A stretch of 64,000 nucleotides of DNA from Tritrichomonas musculus (lineage: Eukaryota > Parabasalia > Tritrichomonadida > Tritrichomonadidae). This document shows, piece by piece, positions 53,912 to 61,829 of the stretch. The notes under the pieces were generated by a model. The model saw nothing but the letters and a program-made list of their open reading frames with translations, did not search any database and was not told the DNA's origin. The translations under genes and the position numbers were made by a program. Each line of letters opens with the position of its first letter. Within the stretch, counting starts at the first letter, position 1. The stretch lies in NCBI GenBank assembly GCA_039105265.1, contig JAPFFF010000002.1, positions 6,634,001 through 6,698,000 of the forward strand. Direction: 5' to 3'.

Positions 53912-56900
53912 TTATAAATCTATTCCAAATCCTTCATAAAATAATGATGAAATATCTTTTGCATTGGGATATTTCGAAATAATATCCTTTTCTTTTGGTT
54001 TTAGTAAATCAGATGATTCAATGGTTGTGGAAGTAGATGAATATAAAAAGTCTTTATTTCTATACGATTCATACATGGTGTCAAATGTTAATTTATCATA
54101 TAACTTTAGGTCCCAAATTTGTTCTATTATTCGGTTTGAAATATTTTTCTCTTCAGTTAATTCATCAATTTTTTCTTTGATTATATCAATACTAAATCCA
54201 AATAGTTTTACCAATAATATACATAATAAAGTCAATGAATGTGGAAATTGATTAGAAGATTTGATTAGTAATTCAATTGATTTGTTGATGTCTTTAATTG
54301 TATCATCATACATATAAAGATGTGCCAAGTTGTACATAGATAAATAATCTTTCTTTTGACGAATTGCTTCTTCAAAATATACAATAGCATGGCCTAGGCT
54401 CTTCTTGATTTTATCAGAAAATCCATGCTTGAAGATGATCCCGAGATTGTTTTTAGCATAATGAATATTGAATGATGATGCTTCTTTATAATAATGAATC
54501 GCTTCCTCAATGTCTCGCTTGACATTTTTTCCTTCATGAAGCAAAAATCCATGAATAAAATTTGCAAGTCGTTCACCATTTTTTGATGCAAGCATTATAT
54601 AATACTTACCTTTTTTGATGTTTTGCACAGATTTCACACAATAAAAATAATAATATAAGCCGAAGAACAATTGTGCACTTCGAGAATTTTGATTTGCAGC
54701 AAGTGATAAATAATGAATTGCTTTATCATTATTTTGTGCGACATATTTACCTTCATAATAAATGAGACCAAGTTTGAATTGTGCATCTGGATAATTTTGA
54801 TTTACAGCAAGTGATAAATAATGAATTGCTTTGTTGATATTTCGTGTGATATATTTACCTCCATAATAAATGAGACCAAGATTGAATTGTGCATCTGGAT
54901 AATTTTGATTTGCAGCAAGTGATAAATAATGAATTGCTTTATCGATATTTTGTGCGACATATTTACCTTCACAATAAATGAGACCAAGATTGAATTGTGC
55001 TTGAGGTATATTTTGATTTGCAGCAAGTGATAAATAATGAATTGCTTTGTCGATGTTTTGTGTGACATATTCACCTTCATAATAAATGAGACCAAGATAG
55101 AATTGTGCATCTGGAAAATTCTGATTTGCAGCAAGTGAATAATAATGAATTGCTTTGTCAATATTTTGTGTGACATATTGACCTTCATAATAAATATCAC
55201 CAAGATAGAATTGTGCATCTGGTATATTTTGATTTGCAGCAAGTGAATAATAATGAATTGCTTTGTCGATGTTTTGTGTGACATATTGACCTTCATAATA
55301 AATATCACCAAGATTGAATTGTGCTTGCGGTATATTTTGATTTGCAGCGAGTGAATAATAATGAATTGCTTTGTCGATGTTTTGTGTGACATATTGACCT
55401 TCACAATAAATGAGACCAAGATTGAATTGTGCCTCTGGATGGTTTTGATTTGCAGCAAGTGAATAATAATGAATTGCTTTGTCGATGTTTTGTGCGACAT
55501 ATTGACCTTCATAATAAATGAGACCAAGATAGAATTGTGCATCTGGAAAATTCTGATTTGCAGCGAGTGAATAATAATGAATTGCTTTGTCGATGTTTTG
55601 TGTGACATATTGACCTTCATAATAAATATCACCAAGATTGAATTGTGCTTGCGGTATATTTTGATTTGCAGCAAGTGATAAATAATGAATTGCTTTGTCG
55701 ATATTTTGTGCGACATATTTACCTTCACAATAAATGAGACCAAGATTGAATTGTGCTTGAGGTATATTTTGATTTGCAGCAAGTGATAAATAATGAATTG
55801 CTTTGTCGATGTTTTGTGTGACATATTCACCTTCATAATAAATGAGACCAAGATAGAATTGTGCATCTGGAAAATTCTGATTTGCAGCAAGTGAATAATA
55901 ATGAATTGCCTTATTAATGTCTTGTGTGACATATTGACCTTCATAATAAATAACGCCAAGCTGGAGTTGTGCTATTGGATCATTTTGATTCGCAGCAAAT
56001 GATAAAAAATGAATTGATTTTTCGATATCTTGTGTGACATATTGACCTTCATTATGAATAAGACCAAGATCGGAATGTGCTTTTGGATCATTTTGATTTG
56101 CAATAAATGATAAATATTGAATTGCTTTGTTGATATTTTGCATTAAATATTGACTTTTTTGATAAATGAGACCAAGATCGGATTGTGCTTTTCGATCAAT
56201 TTTATTCTCATCAAATGATAAAAAATGAAATACTTTGTTGATAAATTGCATAATATATTGAAATTCATAATTAATGTTTCCAATAGTGTTTTGTATTTTA
56301 GGTTGGTTTGTATTATTAAATATATTTAAGTAGTTAAAATGAATTCTATAATCGGCAAATAAACCTTCAATAAATATTTTCTGTTGGAAAATGATAATAA
56401 AATCAACCAATAAATCGGAAATAGAAGGACGATTTTCTGCTTTTTTGTCAATGCATTTTATGAATATTTGTTTGATTATTGAATATTCTGCCTGATATTT
56501 TACATTCTTAGGATCATTGTTTCTTTCGGTTCCATTAATCAAGTATTCAACAAATTTGCCAAGTGAATAAATGTCACTTTTAAATGAGTATTTTGTTACT
56601 TCGCCATTAAAAATTTCTGGTGCTATATATGTATCAGTATTCAAATCTAATGTTTGATCCAAATTGTCATTTTCTTTTCCAGAATCAATTAATCGATCAA
56701 AATCAATCATAACAACTGTCTTATGTTCATCAATCATGATATTGTTTGGCTTAATATCGCGATAAATTAATCCTCTGTCATGGAAATATTGTATAATCAT
56801 TAGCAATTCGAAAATGACTGCTGTTAGATCATCAAAAGAGAGTCCGAGTTCTTCAACTTTTTCTAATGTTTGGCCATTAATAAATTCAATAACAATGTAA

Positions 56901-57718
56901 TCTTTGTCTTTGATTCTTCCAATGAATTTTGGAAAAAATGGATGCATGATTTTTGAGTAATTTTCTGTTTCTCTTTCAATCAATTTCGCGTTATCTGGAT
57001 TCTTTGATTTTGGTTTTTTAATCACATATAATTCACCTTTTTTTATATGATAAATTAAATTACAGAAGAATAAGGAACCAATTCCAACAATTCGTAATTC
57101 TATATATTCGTTCTCACTTATTGTTTCTGGCGTGTAGTTATCCTCAATGTCTTGCATGAATTTTTCAATTCGATATCTTTTTGTTTTATAATAACTCTTC
57201 TTGATTAAATAGCCTAATATGCATGGACATATGATTGAATATATTTTAATCATGGTTTGATTTGATATAATACTGCAGTTATTCTTAAAGTTTATGATTT
57301 CTTCTTGAAATATTTCATCTGGTTCGATTTCTTGATTGTGAATTTCAATTTTTTCTATTAAATTTTTTTTTGTATCGTTCAAAAAGCATACTGAGATTTC
57401 GGAATTGATTGAAACAAGTTTCAAAAGGAAAGATATTGATGCCGTTGATTGATCAAGAATGATTAATGTTTTTTCAAAACCAAGAATCAGATATTTGTTT
57501 TCTGTCTCTTCGTTTAAACCTTCGCTTTGTGAAAATATGATTATCTGAGATTCCTTTATGTTTTGAATGATTTTTCTTTCTTCCTCTTCTTTAAGAGAGA
57601 TATTATTTGTGATAGCGTAAAATGAATAATTCTCAAAAACTTTGATAAATTCATGTTGGCTAAAACTGATTTTATTATTTTTTATTAGTTGAGGTATTTT
57701 TAAGATATTTTCAATCAT
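53912..57718 (-). CDS. Atypical protein kinase with Sel1-repeat array
   Basis: 1268 residues. Residues 1-190 form an unrecognised N-terminal domain. The kinase domain spans about 200-450: a degenerate glycine loop VGIGSLFFCNL near 209, VIKK near 233, YRDIKPNNIMI near 321 (Tyr in place of the HRD His), and DFD near 340 (Asp in place of the DFG Gly), then APE. Lys, the RD Asp and the metal Asp remain, so activity is possible but altered. Residues about 480-1130 hold some eighteen Sel1 repeats of 36 residues, many nearly identical (NIDKAIHYYSLAANQN). The C-terminus FYEGFGIDL is shared with the Sel1 protein at 61830-64000. A 34-bp stretch just after its start codon is repeated in inverted orientation upstream. 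Confidence 0.88.
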   Translation of the reverse strand: MIENILKIPQLIKNNKISFSQHEFIKVFENYSFYAITNNISLKEEEERKIIQNIKESQIIIFSQSEGLNEETENKYLILGFEKTLIILDQSTASISFLLKLVSINSEISVCFLNDTKKNLIEKIEIHNQEIEPDEIFQEEIINFKNNCSIISNQTMIKIYSIICPCILGYLIKKSYYKTKRYRIEKFMQDIEDNYTPETISENEYIELRIVGIGSLFFCNLIYHIKKGELYVIKKPKSKNPDNAKLIERETENYSKIMHPFFPKFIGRIKDKDYIVIEFINGQTLEKVEELGLSFDDLTAVIFELLMIIQYFHDRGLIYRDIKPNNIMIDEHKTVVMIDFDRLIDSGKENDNLDQTLDLNTDTYIAPEIFNGEVTKYSFKSDIYSLGKFVEYLINGTERNNDPKNVKYQAEYSIIKQIFIKCIDKKAENRPSISDLLVDFIIIFQQKIFIEGLFADYRIHFNYLNIFNNTNQPKIQNTIGNINYEFQYIMQFINKVFHFLSFDENKIDRKAQSDLGLIYQKSQYLMQNINKAIQYLSFIANQNDPKAHSDLGLIHNEGQYVTQDIEKSIHFLSFAANQNDPIAQLQLGVIYYEGQYVTQDINKAIHYYSLAANQNFPDAQFYLGLIYYEGEYVTQNIDKAIHYLSLAANQNIPQAQFNLGLIYCEGKYVAQNIDKAIHYLSLAANQNIPQAQFNLGDIYYEGQYVTQNIDKAIHYYSLAANQNFPDAQFYLGLIYYEGQYVAQNIDKAIHYYSLAANQNHPEAQFNLGLIYCEGQYVTQNIDKAIHYYSLAANQNIPQAQFNLGDIYYEGQYVTQNIDKAIHYYSLAANQNIPDAQFYLGDIYYEGQYVTQNIDKAIHYYSLAANQNFPDAQFYLGLIYYEGEYVTQNIDKAIHYLSLAANQNIPQAQFNLGLIYCEGKYVAQNIDKAIHYLSLAANQNYPDAQFNLGLIYYGGKYITRNINKAIHYLSLAVNQNYPDAQFKLGLIYYEGKYVAQNNDKAIHYLSLAANQNSRSAQLFFGLYYYFYCVKSVQNIKKGKYYIMLASKNGERLANFIHGFLLHEGKNVKRDIEEAIHYYKEASSFNIHYAKNNLGIIFKHGFSDKIKKSLGHAIVYFEEAIRQKKDYLSMYNLAHLYMYDDTIKDINKSIELLIKSSNQFPHSLTLLCILLVKLFGFSIDIIKEKIDELTEEKNISNRIIEQIWDLKLYDKLTFDTMYESYRNKDFLYSSTSTTIESSDLLKPKEKDIISKYPNAKDISSLFYEGFGIDL
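54660..56200 (-). repeat. Coding 108-bp tandem array (Sel1 repeats)
   Basis: 36-residue units at 108-bp spacing, strongly homogenised. A two-unit block (QxxPDAQFYLGLIYYEGEYVTQ... followed by CEGKYVAQ) occurs twice, about 756 bp (seven units) apart, near 54940-55130 and 55690-55880. This shows a multi-unit internal duplication. Confidence 0.88.
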
Positions 57719-57833
57719 AGTAGTGTTAACTCAATATTTCTTTTGACTTAGAATGACATGTTAAGTAAAATTTTTATAAAATTTTGAATTTTCAAAAAAA
57801 AAATATCTTAAAAATACCTCAACTAATAAAAAA
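57678..57833. repeat. Perfect 34-bp inverted repeat around the kinase/Sel1 start codon
   Basis: Coding bases 57678-57711 (residues about 3-14) are exactly mirrored at 57800-57833 in the upstream region; the core is TTAGTTGAGGTATTTTTAAG. The 88-bp gap contains the start codon (57716-57718). The outer copy ends one base before the inverted-repeat element at 57835. Confidence 0.9.
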
Positions 57834-57834
57834 A

Positions 57835-59030
57835 TAGAGGCATATCAACAAAAAAAAAGCTCTCAAAAAGTGAAAGTAGAAAATAAGATAAGTCCAATTA
57901 TAAAAGATTAGTATAAAAAAGAAGAATGTATTTATGATCTTTGAAATCCAATTATTTAATTTGTACAATAAAAATTAATAGTTTTTAGGTAAAAAACATC
58001 AATTTTGATTTTTCATTTTATCCACTCTATAGAAATATAAGATCCAAGATTCTTTACATTTATAACTTAATAATATTAACAAATTACTAATGGTTTTTAT
58101 GATTACTCTATACGTTCTTTAAATATCTAAACATAAAACGTCTTATTTTCAAATTTCTGTGATACTAATAATATTTCATTTTTTAATCAAAATAAAACAG
58201 CCATTTTAATAATTATATTGGAATTTTCTTTTATACGTTTCAATATACACTAATATTATACTTTCAATTCAATTGATAGTTCATTGAAAAAATAAAATAT
58301 AATTAGTGCTCAAAATAAGATTTTTAGAGGATTTATAGAACTTATAATAAATTCATTTCATTTTACTTTAAAATTATATAAAAAAAATTTTGAAATAAAT
58401 CGTTTTTTATTTTTACCGATCGAACTTTTTCAAATAATTATATTTTATATAAATATTTGAGAATATTAGAGCAGAAATTTATTTTGTTGATTAATAAAAA
58501 TTATATACTTCTTTATTAAAATTCAAATAATGATTTTACCTACTTTATAAAATCAAAATAAAATATTTTAAAATATTTGTTTTAAATTTTTTGTGATATG
58601 CAAATATAATTACTTTTATAAATTTATAATTAATATCTAAGAATATTTATATCATAAAATAAATTTTTGATAATTCAATTTCCAAGTTATAAATAAAACT
58701 TATTTATTCTTCTCAAATTGAAAGAATATTCAATTAACCATCTCTCAAATTGAAAAGCTATTCAATAAAAATTCTCTCAAATTGAAATGGTATTCAATCA
58801 TGATCTTATCAAAAATGAAAGAGAATTCATTTTTCAATATATCAAATTTGAATATATCTACTTTTTGAATTGAAGATATTGAGTTAAAAATGATGATTTG
58901 AATGAAAACTAAAAACTGTATAGAAGTTTTCGTTTGCTCAAGAGGAAAAGTTTTAATATACATCATTTAAATCTTATATTATCATTTTCAAAAAAATTTA
59001 TCGAGTAGAATTTTGGTTGACATGCCTCTA
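57835..59030. mobile_element. 1.2-kb element with 15-bp terminal inverted repeats and TA ends
   Basis: TAGAGGCATATCAAC at 57835-57849 and GTTGACATGCCTCTA at 59016-59030 are inverted copies with one mismatch. If TA is the target duplication, the element is 57837-59028. There is no transposase; the interior is A/T-rich with the repeat group at 58707-58800. The short arms make this less certain than the other elements. Confidence 0.5.
58707..58800. repeat. Three imperfect tandem units, TCTCAAATTGAAA type
   Basis: TCTCAAATTGAAA followed by a few bases and TATTCAAT occurs three times at about 32-36-bp spacing. Confidence 0.7.
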
Positions 59031-59125
59031 AAAAAATATATAATAATTTGATATTAATATCAAAAAATATTAGATCATGTTTAAAAAAAAATCTTTTTTA
59101 AATAAAAAATATTTATATTAATTTC

Positions 59126-59959
59126 CTATTCACACTTAAAATAATCATCTTCAACCAGCATCTTGGCAGTTGGTCTGCCTCCTCCATTAAGATCGGTGCA
59201 CTTTTTTACCAAGCTATTCAATTTAGGATCAGATGTTTCCACCTTAAACTTCGAAAATCTCTTTTCATCAAAATTTTTCCACGGAAATTTTCTTTCATGC
59301 ATCATGTACAACACGATACCGAATGAATAAATGTCAAGTTTAAGACGATTCACGAATTTTCTTTGTTTATTGAATAACTCAGGAGCTGCATAGTAAGCAG
59401 TGCCGCAAGGTTTAACGTATTCATCATCTAAATCTACCGATAAGCCGAAATCGATCAATTTTGGGTTCATATTTTCATCAAGTAATATGTTTTCAGGTTT
59501 TATATCACAATGTGCAATTTTCATTTCATGTAGATACTTTATTGCCTCGGCTATGCTTTTTGAAATTCGTTTGACTTCTTTTTCATCAACATTTTCTTGA
59601 TTATTAATGTAGTAATACAGTTCTCCTTTTGAGCAGTATTCTTCAATTATAATCAAAAAATCTTGTTGTTTGTCGTTTTTTATTATAAATGAGTCATAAA
59701 ATTTGATAATATTTGGATGATCAAATTTGCGGGTGAATTCAATTTCCCTATTCATATGATCATACATTCTACGTTCAATCATTTGATCTCTTAAAATAAT
59801 TTTGGCAGCAAAAAGTTCTTTTGTGTCGTCTTTTTCTATTAATACTGTTACTGAAAAACTTCCCGCTCCGAGTTCTTTGATTATCGTGTATCCATTGAAA
59901 GATTTCGGTATTATGATTTTATACTTTCGACTGTTTTGAGATCTGAAAATTGTACTCAT
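59126..59959 (-). CDS. Compact Ser/Thr protein kinase
   Basis: 277 residues, almost only a kinase domain. Glycine loop GAGSFSVTV at 31-39, ATP-binding Lys 53, Glu of helix C near 72, HCDIKPENILL from 150 (HCD in place of HRD), DFG at 170-172, APE at 192-194, conserved Asp 209 and Arg 262. Everything needed for catalysis is there. The Cys for Arg in HRD means activation-loop phosphorylation may not be required ('non-RD' type). The best fit is the CAMK/SNF1-like group that is greatly expanded in trichomonads. There are no regulatory domains. Substrates are unknown. Confidence 0.92.
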   Translation of the reverse strand: MSTIFRSQNSRKYKIIIPKSFNGYTIIKELGAGSFSVTVLIEKDDTKELFAAKIILRDQMIERRMYDHMNREIEFTRKFDHPNIIKFYDSFIIKNDKQQDFLIIIEEYCSKGELYYYINNQENVDEKEVKRISKSIAEAIKYLHEMKIAHCDIKPENILLDENMNPKLIDFGLSVDLDDEYVKPCGTAYYAAPELFNKQRKFVNRLKLDIYSFGIVLYMMHERKFPWKNFDEKRFSKFKVETSDPKLNSLVKKCTDLNGGGRPTAKMLVEDDYFKCE

Positions 59960-60726
59960 AAAGAATTTTTTAAAATGATTTAAAAAAAAATTTTTCTCTT
60001 AATTTTTTTGACATAAGATATTTTTTCTCAAATTCTAAGAAAAATTGTACGAAAAAAGATAGACTATTATTTCTCACTTTTTGAAAGGATATTTTTACCT
60101 TTTAAACAATTCAACATAAAATGTTTTCCCCAAATTTCAATTATAAACAAAAAAATTCGCGCAATTCACTTATAAATAAGATATTATCAATAAAACAATG
60201 ATCATATCTCATCGAACAGCACGATATAGTTCTTTATGTATGATACATCTGTTTTTCAAATAAAAATATCAATTTATCGTAGACGTCACTATCGATGTTA
60301 GACTTCTTGAGCAAGATTGAATTTTATTTTTAACGTTTATTTGTATGATGAAAACAAAGATTTAAATAAACTTACTGTATTCTTCGACATATTCTATGTA
60401 ATCTCAATGAGATAACGATACCATCTTACATCAAGATCACACATCCATGCTGCCTCAATGAATGCTGCCATCTTGACGAGGTCTTTTTTGAGGATGATTT
60501 TCAATTGTTCCTATATAACGTTTGTACAATAGATAGAAAATGTTTGTGTCAAATTTGATTCATTTCACTTCACTTTCCTATTTTTCTACAAACTTTATTT
60601 ATTCAAAAAGAAAAAAGACGAAAAAATTTTATGCTTAGCTTGATGGCATGCTATATTTAAATGTCAATTAACTTATCTTAATGAGAAAAAAGAATAGGTT
60701 TTATATTGGTTTTATTCAATTTTTAA
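59960..60726. other. Spacer with a BspA-like scrap
   Basis: A/T-rich. At 60281-60323 the minus strand matches the remnant at about 53440-53500: ATTCAATCTTGCTCAAGAAG is exact, followed by an S-D-D-like codon series. Faintly protein-like composition continues to about 60500. Confidence 0.5.
60281..60323 (-). pseudogene. Short remnant of a BspA-like gene
   Basis: The minus strand encodes NSILLKKSNIDSDVYD, almost the same as NSILLKKSDTDSDVFD in the remnant at 53383-53748. Only this motif is recognisable. Confidence 0.6.
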
Positions 60727-60927
60727 GGTACAAATCTACTACGTTTAGAAACCGCAAATTTTTTTGACACTTTATTAAAACTAAACAACGTGATATATAA
60801 AAAAAAATAAAGTTTCGAATTTCAAATCTGACACACTTTCAAAAGAAAACTTTTTCAATTTATAGGGCAAAGGGTCTCAAATATATAACGTGATTTCTCT
60901 CAATTTATAGCGTACTAGATTTGTACC
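60727..60927. mobile_element. 201-bp MITE flanked by TTAA
   Basis: GGTACAAATCTACTACG at 60727 is mirrored by CGTACTAGATTTGTACC ending at 60927 with one mismatch. TTAA lies directly outside at 60723-60726 and 60928-60931, as for piggyBac-type insertion. The ends GG...CC resemble those of the 1.27-kb element at 33014-34287. Confidence 0.75.
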
Positions 60928-60950
60928 TTAATTAAAGAGATTAATTTAAT

Positions 60951-61190
60951 TTAATCATTTTTTTTTTCATTGTGATACATTCTCAATTTGTATTTCCTTT
61001 GACTATGTATCTTTGAGCTGTAACGATATAACTGTTCTTCATCAGAAGACTCATCATTTATAATTTTTTCATCATCTTTATTGTCAAAGTCATTGTCAGA
61101 TACAAATATAAAGTATTCACAAATTATATTTCTTCTTATTTGCATTTCACATACTGCTTTTTCTCTTTCCATTAGCTTTTTACATGCCAT
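60951..61190 (-). CDS. Small hypothetical protein
   Basis: 79 residues (MACKKLMEREKAVCEMQIRR), charged, with an acidic middle (NDESSDEEQ) and a basic C-terminus. No family is recognised. It lies in a GC-slightly-higher patch and could be a gene, a fragment of one, or chance. Confidence 0.3.
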   Translation of the reverse strand: MACKKLMEREKAVCEMQIRRNIICEYFIFVSDNDFDNKDDEKIINDESSDEEQLYRYSSKIHSQRKYKLRMYHNEKKND

Positions 61191-61405
61191 TTCAAATAAC
61201 TTTTTTTTTTGATAAATTTTCTTCTGATGAATTTTTTTCCTAAATCATCATTATCATAAGAATTTTTTATGATGTTTTGTGTATTTTTAATCAGAGGTCT
61301 ATGTTTTATGCTTGATCTTCATCTAACTATTCTTCTTGGCTTGCTCCTTTCATAAGAATCCTTTTTTTTTTTTTTTTTTTTTTTTGGTGATAATTCATGA
61401 ATATT

Positions 61406-61684
61406 TTATATACAAATTATCGGAATTTCACGATGCATTCGTTTCCGTACAATTGAAGTGAAAATGAAGAAGAGAGAAAAGGTAATTTTCCCCACGTTCA
61501 ATATCACCATGTTGTTCATCATCGTTGTTTCTGATGTCAGAAATTGACACTTTTTTGTAATTAGAATCAAATCAAACAATAATGTCCTGTATTTTTGATC
61601 ATTGTAAATCATGGTTGATTTTTCATCATTTTCGTCAAGTTTCTTGATTTCATTAACAAATAAAGACTCGTTAGTCAGAATCAA
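61406..61684 (-). CDS. Small hypothetical protein or gene fragment
   Basis: 92 residues (MILTNESLFVNEIKKLDEND), with one moderately hydrophobic stretch (ITFSLFFIFTSIV). No family is recognised. A T-tract lies just 3' of it (61361-61385). Confidence 0.3.
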   Translation of the reverse strand: MILTNESLFVNEIKKLDENDEKSTMIYNDQKYRTLLFDLILITKKCQFLTSETTMMNNMVILNVGKITFSLFFIFTSIVRKRMHREIPIICI

Positions 61685-61829
61685 ATTTAGGTTAATTTGT
61701 GCTATCTTGCGTTCTTCATTTTCAATGAAATCATGACAACTGATGATGAACAGTTATAATAAACACTAGATCTCTGATTTTGAGAACGATTTATGTCAAA
61801 AGGGGAAGGTGTCTAGTTTTTTATGATGA

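Noticed and set aside
54802-55959. A 385-codon second minus-strand frame in the Sel1 array
   Set aside because: By-product of the 108-bp repeat; the main frame has the true Sel1 pattern and extends far beyond on both sides.
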